Source: Amycolatopsis mediterranei
GTDB taxonomy: Bacteria; Actinomycetota; Actinomycetes; Mycobacteriales; Pseudonocardiaceae
Assembly (NCBI RefSeq): GCF_026017845.1
Contig: NZ_CP100416.1
Location: 1,568,228 to 1,632,227, forward strand
DNA length: 64,000 nucleotides
Reading direction: 5' to 3'
The notes below the pieces were generated by a model that was not told the DNA's origin, did not search any database, and saw nothing but the letters and a program-made list of their open reading frames with translations. This document shows, one piece after another, positions 34,770 through 43,762 of this stretch (position 1 is its first letter; each line of letters opens with the position of its first letter). Both the position numbers and the translations under genes were made by a program.

Positions 34770-36191
34770 TCAGAGTGCCGGCTTGCCCGGCTGGTAGAGC
34801 CAGGTCTGGAAGAACGAGTCGAGGTTGCGGTGGGTCAGCCGCTCGACGAACTGGATGAATTGCCGCGTCGAGACGTTGCCGTACCGGTGCAGCGTCGGCC
34901 ACAGCGTGAGCACCTCGAAGAACGCGCGATCGCCGATCTTCATCCGCAGCGCCTGCAGGGTCATCGCGCCGCGGTTGTAGACCAGGTCGTTGAAGATGTT
35001 GTCACGGCCGGGGTCGGCGACTGCGCCGGTCCAATCCTTCTCGTCGGTGTAGGTCTTCGCGAAGGTCTGCTGCACCGGGACGCCGTTGAACTTCTCCTGG
35101 TAGAGCCACTCGGAGTAGGTCGCGAAGCCTTCGTTGAGCCAGATGTCCGACCAGTGCACCGGGGTGAGGCTGTCGCCGAACCACTGGTGGCCGAGTTCGT
35201 GGGCGAGCAGGTCGCCGTCGACGTCGCTGGTGTCCTGGTCGTAGACCGGCCGGCTCTGGGTCTCGAGGGCGTAGTGGACGCCGACGTCGGCGAGGATGCC
35301 GCCGGTCGAGTCGAACGGGTACGGCCCGTACACCGAGGATTCCCATTGGACGACCTGCGCCGTGGTCTGGTTGAACACCTGTCCCTGCCCGGGCTTGGTG
35401 TCGATCGACTGGCCGATCGCGGTGATGTTCGGCAGGCCGCCGGCCGTCACGCCGCGGGTGACGTCGTAGTGGCCGATCGCGAGCATGCTCAGCTCGCTGG
35501 CCATCGGCCGGTTCATGGACCAGCGGAAGGTCGTCTGGTGGTCGCGGGTGGTGTTGGGCCCGGGTTCGCCGTTGGCCAGCACGGTGAGCCCGGCCGGCAC
35601 GGTGATGGTCTGGGTGTAGGTCGCTTTGTCGTCGGTGGTGTCGTTCACCGGGTAGTAGGTCGCCGCGCCGATGGGCTGGTTGAGCGCGACCGCGCCGTCC
35701 TTGGTGGCGACCCAGCCGGAGAGGCCCAGCGCCGGGTCGTCGATCTTCTGCGGGACGCCGGCGTAGCTCACCGAGACGACGAACGGGCTGCCCTTCCGCA
35801 GGCCGGACGGCGGGGTGATCACCAGCTCCTGGGCGCCGCTGCGGGTGAAGGCGGCGTTGCGGCCGTTCACCGAGAGCCTGCTGATCGTCAGCGGTCCCTG
35901 GAAGTCCAGGTCGAAGCGGGAGAGGTCCTGGGTGGCCGTGGCGAGGATCGTCGTGGTCGCGTCGATCGCGCCGGTGCCGGGGTCGAACGCCAGCCGGATG
36001 TCGTAGTGGCCGACGTCGTAGCCGCCGTTGCCCATGTCGGGGAAGTACGGATCCCCGGCGCCGGGTGCACCGGGGGTGAACCGTGGCGCTGGGACCGCCT
36101 CCGCTGCCGGGCTCGTCGCGGCCAGCAGACCGGCGGACAGCGCACAGGAGATGATCACCCGGTGACCACGGCTACGGTTGACGCCTCGCAT
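34770..36191 (-). CDS. Secreted M1-family-like zinc metallopeptidase
   Basis: A 473-residue exported protein. The signal peptide ends near AEAVP (about residue 33). An N-terminal beta domain is followed by the catalytic thermolysin-like domain with the zinc motif HELGHQWFGDSLTP and the third ligand in WLNEGFATYSEW. The M1 exopeptidase signature GxMEN is replaced by a YALETQ stretch. This is common in a short actinobacterial subgroup and may change the cleavage mode. The length (about 440 mature) is well below the 850 residues of classical aminopeptidase N, as the C-terminal domains are missing. The ATG has GAGGAGGA upstream. Confidence 0.9.
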   Translation of the reverse strand: MRGVNRSRGHRVIISCALSAGLLAATSPAAEAVPAPRFTPGAPGAGDPYFPDMGNGGYDVGHYDIRLAFDPGTGAIDATTTILATATQDLSRFDLDFQGPLTISRLSVNGRNAAFTRSGAQELVITPPSGLRKGSPFVVSVSYAGVPQKIDDPALGLSGWVATKDGAVALNQPIGAATYYPVNDTTDDKATYTQTITVPAGLTVLANGEPGPNTTRDHQTTFRWSMNRPMASELSMLAIGHYDVTRGVTAGGLPNITAIGQSIDTKPGQGQVFNQTTAQVVQWESSVYGPYPFDSTGGILADVGVHYALETQSRPVYDQDTSDVDGDLLAHELGHQWFGDSLTPVHWSDIWLNEGFATYSEWLYQEKFNGVPVQQTFAKTYTDEKDWTGAVADPGRDNIFNDLVYNRGAMTLQALRMKIGDRAFFEVLTLWPTLHRYGNVSTRQFIQFVERLTHRNLDSFFQTWLYQPGKPAL

Positions 36192-36343
36192 GGGTCCTCC
36201 TCGGCAAGCATCGACGCTGAAGAGTAGGTCCCACCCGACACGCGGATCAACCCTGGTCCGGCGGCTTCGGAGTCCGATTCCGGCGATCGGCCGGCTCGCC
36301 GCGCCGAAGCGTGCTCCGACCGGCGAACCGCGGGCCGACCGGG

Positions 36344-37378
36344 TCACCAGCGGAACCAGGGGTCTCGAGCGGGCTCGTCGATGACCGGCGGCGGGATCGG
36401 CTCGCGTTCCACCGGCTTGATCGTGAACGGATCCGGCTCGGCTTCGAGCACGATGTCTTCGAGATCGAGAGGGGCGGGTGGCTCGAGGTCCACCGGCTCC
36501 AAGCCGACCGCCTCTTCGCCGGGTGACGGGCCCTTCAGCGCCTCGGCTTCGAGCAGCAATTCGACCAGGGTGTCGATCAGGTCGGTGGCGTTCACCCCGG
36601 TGACGGTGATGTCTTCGCGGACCTTCTGCTCGTTGCCGAGCCCGTACTCGCCACCGAACGTGTTCTCCACGATCGGCGGCGGAACCGGGAGCCGTTCGTT
36701 GCACGTCACGTCGAGCGCCGTGTAGAGCTGCGCCGCATCCCGCTCGAATTCCCGCCGCACCAGCTTGACGAGCGCCCGCTCGGCCGCGTCGACCTGCCCG
36801 TCACGCAACTGGTCCACGATCGCGGTGTCCCCGCGGCCCAGTGCGATTTCGGGGCCGGTGACGACGTGGCGGAACACGTTGCGTTGCCGGTTGAAGTCGC
36901 CCACCTGCACGCCGCGGGAGTTCCAGATCGCCACCTTCGTCCGGCTCTTCACCGCCTCCGGCGTCGGCACGCTGGTGGCGAAGCTCCGGGCCAGTGCCTG
37001 GTCGAGGGTGATCCGCACGTCCTCGACCCGGAACTTGTGGATGTTCGTCTGCTTGTTCCAGTTCCCGATCTGAATCCCGGCACAGTTCTTGACGACCAGC
37101 GCGTTCCGCGGCAGCGGGCCGGTGAGTCCCTCCTCGGCCAAGGTCGCCGGGACGTCGATGACTTGCGCGTCGACGTCCGCCGTCGGAAAGAAGGCCGCCT
37201 GCGCCGTCGCCGCCCACTCCTCGATGACGCCGGGCGCGACGACGGTGACCCGGGTGCCGTGCCACCACGCGTCGATCAGCGGCTCTTCGGTGTGGGGCCC
37301 CGGCTCGCTGATCTCCCGCCAGGGCACCGAGCCGAAGATCCAGTCGCTGCCGAAGCCGTCTTCGTCCTCATCCGTCAC
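36344..37378 (-). CDS. Protein with two RHIM-like amyloid motifs
   Basis: A 344-residue soluble protein with no signal peptide. It carries two copies of a motif like the RIP homotypic interaction motif: GIQIGNWNKQTN (about residues 101-112) and GVQVGDFNRQRN (about 154-165). Each has the (I/V)Q(I/V)G-x-x-N core known from RIPK1/RIPK3 and from bacterial amyloid signalling sequences. The N-terminus is very acidic (TDEDEDGFGSD). A helical region (DQLRDGQVDAAERALVKLVRREFERDAAQL) separates the motifs from a proline/glutamate-rich C-terminus. The GTG at 37378 overlaps the upstream membrane-protein gene by 11 bp. A role in amyloid-type assembly or signalling is inference. Confidence 0.75.
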   Translation of the reverse strand: MTDEDEDGFGSDWIFGSVPWREISEPGPHTEEPLIDAWWHGTRVTVVAPGVIEEWAATAQAAFFPTADVDAQVIDVPATLAEEGLTGPLPRNALVVKNCAGIQIGNWNKQTNIHKFRVEDVRITLDQALARSFATSVPTPEAVKSRTKVAIWNSRGVQVGDFNRQRNVFRHVVTGPEIALGRGDTAIVDQLRDGQVDAAERALVKLVRREFERDAAQLYTALDVTCNERLPVPPPIVENTFGGEYGLGNEQKVREDITVTGVNATDLIDTLVELLLEAEALKGPSPGEEAVGLEPVDLEPPAPLDLEDIVLEAEPDPFTIKPVEREPIPPPVIDEPARDPWFRW

Positions 37379-37910
37379 TTCGACAGAGTGCGCTCGAGGG
37401 CTGTTGAACGCCAGCCGCCGGCCGGGGAACGTTCGGCCGGAAGGCCTGGCGCAGCACACCGATCCACCACAGGAACGTCAGCGCGATGATCGTGGGGTTC
37501 TTCAGGAACAGCAGGATGGCCAGGAAGGTCTGCCGGGCGGACTCGGGCAGCAGCTTCGCCAGGGCGTCTTCGGCCAGGATCTGGAAGGCCAAGTAGGCGG
37601 CACCGGGGAATGCGCCCTGCCACAGCAGGCTGCGCCAGTGGTTTCGCGCGAATGCCCGGCCGGCGCTCAGGCGGAGGGCCTGGCCGCGCATGGCGATCCG
37701 CCAGATGGCGACGACCAGAGTGACCCGGGCGGCCAGCACCACGACCTCGGAGGCGAGCGCGACACCGTGGGGGATCTGCGCGGTCCAGTTGACGACGACC
37801 AGCCGCTGGATCGAGGCGACCGACGAGAGGCCGAGCACCAGCCCGAGGTGCTCGATGTAGCACTGCCAGGCCCATCTCGGCACCTCGAGCGCCAGTTTCA
37901 GTTCGCTCAT
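37368..37910 (-). CDS. Integral membrane protein, operon partner of the RHIM-motif protein
   Basis: A 180-residue protein with four or five predicted helices, including VALASEVVVLAARVTLVVAIW, LLWQGAFPGAAYLAFQIL and FLAILLFLKNPTIIALTFLW. The N-terminus is cytosolic-like and the C-terminus is polar and proline-rich. I do not recognise a family. It overlaps the RHIM-motif gene by 11 bp, so the two are translated together. A GTG at 37916 is an alternative start. It is divergent from a MarR gene across a palindrome, which may control it. Confidence 0.72.
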   Translation of the reverse strand: MSELKLALEVPRWAWQCYIEHLGLVLGLSSVASIQRLVVVNWTAQIPHGVALASEVVVLAARVTLVVAIWRIAMRGQALRLSAGRAFARNHWRSLLWQGAFPGAAYLAFQILAEDALAKLLPESARQTFLAILLFLKNPTIIALTFLWWIGVLRQAFRPNVPRPAAGVQQPSSALCRSDG

Positions 37911-37945
37911 GACCACCCCGATGTCTCAGTCGTTGAACATTTTAG

Positions 37946-37959
37946 TTCAGTGTACTGAA
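37946..37959. promoter_or_regulatory. Palindromic operator, probably of MarR
   Basis: TTCAGTGTACTGAA has perfect 6-bp arms around a 2-nt centre. It lies between the divergent membrane-protein and MarR genes, 14 bp upstream of the TAAAGT box. Confidence 0.7.
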
Positions 37960-37972
37960 ATATCTGCTCAGG

Positions 37973-37978
37973 TAAAGT
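37973..37978 (+). promoter_or_regulatory. -10 box of leaderless MarR gene
   Basis: TAAAGT fits TANNNT and lies 6 nt before the ATG at 37985. The palindrome at 37946 would overlap the -35 region. Confidence 0.45.
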
Positions 37979-37984
37979 GACGGC

Positions 37985-38410
37985 ATGGAAGGTCGGGACG
38001 CCGGACGTGAGCTCAGCACCGCCGTGGTGGCGTTCCACGAGGCGGTGGGGGCGAGCCTGGGCGTGACGGCGGTCGACCAGCGCGCTCTCGCCGTGATCGC
38101 GGGGGCCGGGTCGGTGTCGGCGGGCGACCTGGCCAAGGAGATCGGCCTGACCCCGGGCGCGGTGACCGGCGTGGTCGATCGGCTCGAACGCGCGGGGCTG
38201 GCCCATCGCGCCCCGGACCCGGCCGACCGCCGCCGGCTGGTGATCACGGCGGTGCCCGGAGCGTTCAGGAAGCTGTTCGCCGGCCTCGACGCGGCAATGG
38301 CGAAGCTGATGGCCCGCTATTCCCCGGCCGAGCAGGCGGTGATCGCGGGCTGGGTGGCGAACACCGCCGAGATCCTGCGCGAACAGACCCGGCTTCTCAC
38401 GAAGAGATAG
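37985..38410 (+). CDS. MarR family transcriptional regulator
   Basis: A 141-residue winged-helix regulator. The helix-turn-helix is SAGDLAKEIGLTPGAVTGVVDRLERAGLAHRA and the wing is DPADRRRLVITAV (about residues 40-90). It probably binds the palindrome just upstream and so controls itself and the divergent operon with the RHIM-motif protein. There is no ribosome binding site before the ATG and a -10-like box lies 6 nt away. The convergent gene at 38417 starts 6 bp beyond its stop. Confidence 0.92.
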   Translation: MEGRDAGRELSTAVVAFHEAVGASLGVTAVDQRALAVIAGAGSVSAGDLAKEIGLTPGAVTGVVDRLERAGLAHRAPDPADRRRLVITAVPGAFRKLFAGLDAAMAKLMARYSPAEQAVIAGWVANTAEILREQTRLLTKR

Positions 38411-38416
38411 CCCGCT

Positions 38417-39172
38417 TCAGCCGGGGAAGTCCGCGTACTCGACGTTCGGTCCGTACAGCGCGACCTTGATCGCTTCCAGCAGTTCCTCGAGGCTGACCGG
38501 CGTGGCGATGCCGTCCGGCCCGGTCAGGGTCCAAGTGCCGGCCCAGGTGATCGTGTACACCTCGTGCCGGTAGTTCTCGAACTCCACGAACAGGTCGTCC
38601 CGGCCCTCGCCCCGGGTCACCGTGCTGATCATCGACTTGAGCCCGGCGAAGCCGCGTTTTGCTTGCACGGAACCAGTGGCGCCCCGGTAGCGGTACTTCA
38701 GGTACGGCGACGGCGGGCGGTCCCAGCGGGTGCCGCGGATGCCCGAGCCGCGGCTGTAGCGGTATTCGGCGTCCTGGAGGCTCTCGTCGCCGGCCACCTC
38801 GCAGCGGTAGACCGGGATGACCGCCCGGACGGCGTCGTTCATCTCGGCGTCGTCCGGGTACAAGCGGTGCAGGGGCGGGGCGGCCGCGGCCACCGCGTCG
38901 AAGCCGTATCCCCGGTGGGAGAAGCCTTCGGCCGGCGTCAGCGGGGCGTCGGTGGTCAATTCGGCGCTGTGCGAGCGGGCGAAGGACAGCAGCGCGACGG
39001 CGAAGCCTTCGTCGTACGAATCCAGTGCGTAGGCCTGGAACGCGCGCTTGCCGTCGTCGTACAGGGCGGCGCAGTGGTCGAAGCCGGGGGCGGCCGCCCA
39101 GTGCCAGGCGTCGGGCAGGTCGCCGAGAGCGGTGACGCCGGGCATCGCCGCGTAGGTTTCCCGTGGGTCCAC
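38417..39172 (-). CDS. Candidate immunity protein of the Rhs toxin
   Basis: A 251-residue soluble, acidic protein (MPGVTALGDLPDAWHWAAAPGF...). It has no signal peptide or transmembrane helix. I recognise no domain. Immunity to the Rhs toxin is inferred from position: it begins 24 bp after the toxin's stop codon on the same strand, the usual place for the immunity gene of a polymorphic toxin. The GTG at 39172 follows AGGCG. Confidence 0.6.
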   Translation of the reverse strand: MDPRETYAAMPGVTALGDLPDAWHWAAAPGFDHCAALYDDGKRAFQAYALDSYDEGFAVALLSFARSHSAELTTDAPLTPAEGFSHRGYGFDAVAAAAPPLHRLYPDDAEMNDAVRAVIPVYRCEVAGDESLQDAEYRYSRGSGIRGTRWDRPPSPYLKYRYRGATGSVQAKRGFAGLKSMISTVTRGEGRDDLFVEFENYRHEVYTITWAGTWTLTGPDGIATPVSLEELLEAIKVALYGPNVEYADFPG

Positions 39173-39196
39173 TGTTCGCCTCCCGATCCGGCCTGG

Positions 39197-42100
39197 TCAG
39201 TGCAAGGTACACGGATGCCGAGGTCCCGGCTCCGTCTCCGCGTAACGGTCGGTGAGCTGCGCGCCTTCGGACGAGTTCTGCGATCGGCCCATGGCTTCCA
39301 TGTCGTCGGTGTTGTTGTACCAGGCCTTGCGCTCCTCGTCGGTCATGTTGTGGCCCTCGTCGCGCCAGTGCTCCACGACCGGGGGAACGTGCTCGTAGGT
39401 CAGGTTCCGGTTGCCGTTCGCGTCGTAGTACGGGATCGGCCGGCCCTGCGCGTCCACCCAGGTCAGCTGGTCGTGCGGGATGCGGGCACCGCTCGGGTCG
39501 CGCGGGACGCCGCCGAGGGCACGGCCCTCCGTGGTCCACTTCGTCGCCATCGCGTCGTGGGTGGACTGCCAGTAGCCGCCGGGGTATTCGGTGCCCCGGT
39601 TGTGGACGTGGTCGGCGGGCCGCAGCGCGGGGTCACGGGCCCATTGCTGGCTCCCCGGGTCCCGGTAGCCGGCCAGGCCCAGCGGGTCGGCCACGGCGAG
39701 CGGGTTCGGGACGTACGTGTAGTGGTTCGCGGACGGGGTCAGCCCGATCGGGTCCGGCGACAGGTACCGCGCGGTGTGCGGGTCGTAGTAGCGGTGCACG
39801 TTGTAGTGCAGCCCGGTTTCGTCGTCGTGGTACTGGCCCGGGAAGCGCAGCGGGCAGCCGATTCCGTCCGAAGTGGACATGACGATGGTGTTGCCCCACA
39901 AGCCGCTGGTCCGGTACCAGGCGATCCGGCCGGTCGCGTCGACCAGTTCGGTCGGTGCGCCGATCAGGTCGGCGACGATGGCGTGGAAGCGGGTGTCGAT
40001 GACCGCGGTGGGCGCGTCCGCCAGCCAGGAGCGGGTGGTTTGCGCGATCGGCTCGGCCGAGCCGCCGCGGTAGTCCCAGGTCGTGACGGTGGTCCGGCCG
40101 TCGACGGTGCGGGCGGCTTCGGCCGGCACGCTGCCGTCCCACGAGAACGTGGTTTCTTCGGCGATGCCGCCGTCGGGAGCGAGGCGCTGCTTGGCGATCC
40201 GGCGGCCGAACGGGTCGTAGCGGTAGCGCCAGCGGGTGCCGTCCGGCGTGGTGACGCCGACCAGCTGGTCGCGGTCGTTCCAGGCGTACTCGCGGATCCG
40301 GCGCCGGCCCGAGAGGCTGCGCCGGATTTCCCGGACGACCCGGCCGGCCGCGTCGTAGGAGTACGACGTCCGGCCCGCGCTGCGCAGCAGCATTCCGTCC
40401 ACCGCGCGGGGGCCGGCCACGTCCGAGGCGTCCTCAGTGGACGGACCGGGCTGGGCCGAGACCAGGTTTCCCAGTGCGTCGTAGGCGTACTGTTCGGTCC
40501 AGCCGGCGGCTTGCACGCCGGTGACCCGGCCGCCCGGGGTGAGGGCGAAGACGCGTGGGCCGTGCACCCGGTCGTCGATCGCGAGCACCTGACCGTCGGC
40601 GCGGTAGCGGAAACCGCGTTCCTGGAGCGCGCGATCCGGTTCGCCGCCGGAAAAGAGGGTTTGCCCGGCGAGGCGGCCCAGTTCGTCGTGCGTTTGGGCC
40701 AGGCTCGCGTTTTCGCCGAGGCGGCGGAGCACCTCCCGGCCTTCCCGGTACTCGAAGGCGACCGTGCCGGCGGTCCCGGTCAGCGCGGTTTCCCGGCGCA
40801 GCTCGTCGTAGTGCCACCGCGCTTCCACGCCGGACGGGGTGATCCGGCGGACGCGGCGGCCGGTCAGGTCGTACTCGCTGCGCAGCACCCGGCCGTCGAC
40901 GGCTTCGGCGACCGGGCGGCCGAGCAGGTCGCGTTCGTAGGTCACTTCGACGGTGCCGTCGGCGACCCGGCGCAGCCGGCCGCCTTCGTCGTAGTCGTAG
41001 GCGATGGTCGTTTCGCCGGAGGTCTGCCGGGACACCCGGCCGCGGACGTCGCGGGTCAGTTCGGTCACCGCGCCCGCTTCGGCGCGCGAGATCATCGCGC
41101 CCATCGCGTCGACCCGGTATTCGAGCGCGCGGCCGGTGAAATCCTGTTCGCCGATCAGGTTTCCGGCCGGGTCGTAGCGGTAGGACCAGGTCTGCCCGGC
41201 CGGGTTGCGGACGCCGGTGAGCCGCAGTTCGGTGTCGTGGGTGAAGGTGTGCCGGACGCCGTCCTGGCCGGTGCGCGCGGCGAGCAGGCCGAACGGGCCG
41301 CGTTCGAACACCGTGGTCGCGCCGGTGGCCGAGCGGGCCCGGACCAGGCTGCCTTCGAGATCGTAGAACCGTTCCTCGCGGTCGCCGCCTGCGGCGACGC
41401 GCCAGGCCAGCGCGCCTTCGCGGGTCCAGCCGTACCGGGTGGTGCGGCCGCGCGGGTCGGTCGCTTCGATCGCCCGGCCGAAGCCGTCGAGCCGGAACGT
41501 GGTGGTTTCGCCGTCCGGCGAGGTGATCGACAGCGGGCGGCCGGCGTCGTCGCTAGTGTAGGTCCAGCGGGCGCCGTCCGGTTCGACGGTGGCGGCCAAG
41601 TGGCCGCGCTCGTCCAGCTCGCTCGTCGCGACCGCGCCCAGCGGGTCCACTGTGGACAGGATGCGGCCGGCGTCGTCGTAGGTGTGCCGCCAGACCGCGC
41701 CGTTCGGCTGGGTCACCGTGACCGGCAGGCGCCGGCGCGGGTCGTACTCGATGGTGAGCGCGGTGCCGTCGGGGTATTCGATCCGCGTCGGGTCGCCGTT
41801 CCCGTCGCGCTGGTAGCGGGTGACCGCGCCGTTCTTGTCGGTGAACGACAGCAGCCGGTGGAACCGGTCGAACTCGGGGCGTTCGACGCCGCCGTTCGGG
41901 TCGACCACCGCGGTGATGTGGTTGTGCTCGTCGTAGTGGTATTCGGTGCGCCCGCCGAGGCTGTCGGTGACGACGGTGACCCGGCCGGCCAGGTCGTAGC
42001 CGAAGGTCGCGTCGAGGTAGCCGTGGAGCCCGGCGCCGCGGACGACGCGTCCGTCCGGGCCGTATTCGTACTCGTAGCGGTAGCCGGTGCGGTCGATCCA

Positions 42101-43762
42101 GGCGACGATCCGGTCCGCGTCGTCGTAGTCGTACTGGTAGGGCGCGCCGGTCGAGTTCACGATGCCGGAGAGCCGGCCGCGCCGGTCGTAGCGGAACGAC
42201 ACGATCGGCACGTCTTCGCCGGTTTCGCCGCCGCCGAGCAGGCGGTATCCGGCGATGCGGAGGCCGTCCGCGCCGTCGACGGTGTCGACGCCGACCCGGT
42301 AGCCGCCGGAATGCGTGACCGCGAGCGGGCGGCCGGTTTCGTCGCGCAGGTAGTCGACGCGGTGCCCGCTGCGGTCCGACAGCGAGCTGATCTGCCATTC
42401 CCCCGGCGCTGTGGGGTGCGCGGCGAACCGGCGGGTCCAGCCCGATTCCTCGTCGACGAGCAGGTAGGTTCCCGCGGCGGCGTCCCAGCTCAGCGGCCAG
42501 CGGGCGCCGAAGCTCGGCAGCACCGGAGAGCCGTCGCGGGCGGGGTGGATGTAGCTCAGCACCTCCGCGTCCAAGCCGTAGTACCGGACGAAGTCGTCGG
42601 TCAGCACCAGCCGCTGGTCCAGTGTGGACGCCCAGCCGGGGCCGAAGGACCGGCCGTCGCCGTAGCCGGAGGCGTACGCGCGGTTCAGCACCAGCGGCAG
42701 CAGCCCGGGCAGCTCGACGTCGGTGCCCGCGGTGATCATCTGGCCGGACACCGCGTCGACCGGGTCGCCGCCCTTGCCGTCGCAGCCGCCGGTGCCCTCG
42801 GACTTCTGCCCGCCGGCCGCCTCCGGATCGTGGCTCCCGGACGCGGCCGGGTCGGTGCCGCGGCTGCCGGACGGCGTGCCGTCGGGGACACTGCCGTCCG
42901 GTTCCGGCGCGGACGACGGCGAGGTGCCGTCGTGCGGGGCGCCGGCTTCGGGCGGGCCGGAGTGGCCCGGTTCGGCCGACGAGACGTGCGTGCCTTCTTC
43001 GCCGGGACGTCCGTGCAGCTCGGACATCACCTTCTTGACCGCGGCGAAGATCTCTTCGAGCTTCGCCATCAGCGGCCGCAGCTTCTCGACCGAGTTGATC
43101 AGCTTCTTGACCAGCGCGCCGATCTTCTCGATCCACGCCGACACCTGCTCGACCACCTGCGCCACCACGACCGGCGTGCCGAGCCCGAGCGAGCAGACCT
43201 CCTCCAGCGCGTCCTGGATGAAGTCGCCGACCGCCTGGGTGATCATGTCGCGGACCATGGCGCGCACCGCGGCGGTGATCACCCCGACGACCTCCACCAC
43301 GGTGCTGATCCCGTTCGCGCAGGTCGCGGCCGCGTTGAGGTGGTCGATCTTGTCCTTGACGTTCGCGCGGTAGGCGTCCGCGGCGCGGCCGGTCCAGTTC
43401 GCCGTGTCCTTCCGCACGCTGTCGCCGAGGTCTTTGGCCGCTTTCTCCACGGCCTTGGCGATGTTGCCCCAGGTCTGCGCGTAGGCGGTGATCTGGTCGG
43501 CGTCCCCGGCGAGCTGGTTCAGCGCGTCCTGCAACGGCTGGACGTGCTCGATCAGCCAGTTGAGGCCGTAGGAGATGAGCGTGCCCACCGGGTTCATCGC
43601 GATGGTCAGCAGGTCCATCGCGGTGCCGAGCGCGGCGATGCCGCCCTCGATCCACGAGCCGGACTTGATGCCGTCGTAGGCGCCGATCGCGTCGTCGAGG
43701 ACGTTGATGCCGGTGTGCCAGGTCGTCGAATCCTGTTTCGCGGCGACCAGGGGATTGCTCAC
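39197..43762 (-). CDS. WXG-Rhs polymorphic toxin with HNH/GH-E-type nuclease tip
   Basis: A 1,521-residue polymorphic toxin. Residues 1-230 are helical with a WXG element in ANWTGRAADAYRANVKDK (about 120-137), typical of type VII secretion substrates. A Ser/Pro/Gly-rich linker runs to about 330, followed by DUF6531 (GDPVDAVSGQMITAGTDVEL). Many YD repeats then form the Rhs shell (for example YDDAGRILSTVDPLG and YRYDPAGNLIGEQDFTGR). The shell closes with RYYDPHTARYLSPDPIGL near residue 1320. The variable tip (1365-1521) contains LTYEHVPPVVEHWRDEGHN and YNNTDDMEAMGRSQNSSEGAQ, the histidine/asparagine pattern of HNH/endonuclease VII (GH-E-like) DNases. The GTG start overlaps the preceding gene by 4 bp. 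Confidence 0.93.
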   Translation of the reverse strand: MSNPLVAAKQDSTTWHTGINVLDDAIGAYDGIKSGSWIEGGIAALGTAMDLLTIAMNPVGTLISYGLNWLIEHVQPLQDALNQLAGDADQITAYAQTWGNIAKAVEKAAKDLGDSVRKDTANWTGRAADAYRANVKDKIDHLNAAATCANGISTVVEVVGVITAAVRAMVRDMITQAVGDFIQDALEEVCSLGLGTPVVVAQVVEQVSAWIEKIGALVKKLINSVEKLRPLMAKLEEIFAAVKKVMSELHGRPGEEGTHVSSAEPGHSGPPEAGAPHDGTSPSSAPEPDGSVPDGTPSGSRGTDPAASGSHDPEAAGGQKSEGTGGCDGKGGDPVDAVSGQMITAGTDVELPGLLPLVLNRAYASGYGDGRSFGPGWASTLDQRLVLTDDFVRYYGLDAEVLSYIHPARDGSPVLPSFGARWPLSWDAAAGTYLLVDEESGWTRRFAAHPTAPGEWQISSLSDRSGHRVDYLRDETGRPLAVTHSGGYRVGVDTVDGADGLRIAGYRLLGGGETGEDVPIVSFRYDRRGRLSGIVNSTGAPYQYDYDDADRIVAWIDRTGYRYEYEYGPDGRVVRGAGLHGYLDATFGYDLAGRVTVVTDSLGGRTEYHYDEHNHITAVVDPNGGVERPEFDRFHRLLSFTDKNGAVTRYQRDGNGDPTRIEYPDGTALTIEYDPRRRLPVTVTQPNGAVWRHTYDDAGRILSTVDPLGAVATSELDERGHLAATVEPDGARWTYTSDDAGRPLSITSPDGETTTFRLDGFGRAIEATDPRGRTTRYGWTREGALAWRVAAGGDREERFYDLEGSLVRARSATGATTVFERGPFGLLAARTGQDGVRHTFTHDTELRLTGVRNPAGQTWSYRYDPAGNLIGEQDFTGRALEYRVDAMGAMISRAEAGAVTELTRDVRGRVSRQTSGETTIAYDYDEGGRLRRVADGTVEVTYERDLLGRPVAEAVDGRVLRSEYDLTGRRVRRITPSGVEARWHYDELRRETALTGTAGTVAFEYREGREVLRRLGENASLAQTHDELGRLAGQTLFSGGEPDRALQERGFRYRADGQVLAIDDRVHGPRVFALTPGGRVTGVQAAGWTEQYAYDALGNLVSAQPGPSTEDASDVAGPRAVDGMLLRSAGRTSYSYDAAGRVVREIRRSLSGRRRIREYAWNDRDQLVGVTTPDGTRWRYRYDPFGRRIAKQRLAPDGGIAEETTFSWDGSVPAEAARTVDGRTTVTTWDYRGGSAEPIAQTTRSWLADAPTAVIDTRFHAIVADLIGAPTELVDATGRIAWYRTSGLWGNTIVMSTSDGIGCPLRFPGQYHDDETGLHYNVHRYYDPHTARYLSPDPIGLTPSANHYTYVPNPLAVADPLGLAGYRDPGSQQWARDPALRPADHVHNRGTEYPGGYWQSTHDAMATKWTTEGRALGGVPRDPSGARIPHDQLTWVDAQGRPIPYYDANGNRNLTYEHVPPVVEHWRDEGHNMTDEERKAWYNNTDDMEAMGRSQNSSEGAQLTDRYAETEPGPRHPCTLH

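Noticed and set aside
797..37910. A functional link between the NACHT protein and the RHIM-motif protein
   Set aside because: They are 33 kb apart, on opposite strands, and the NACHT protein has no matching amyloid motif.
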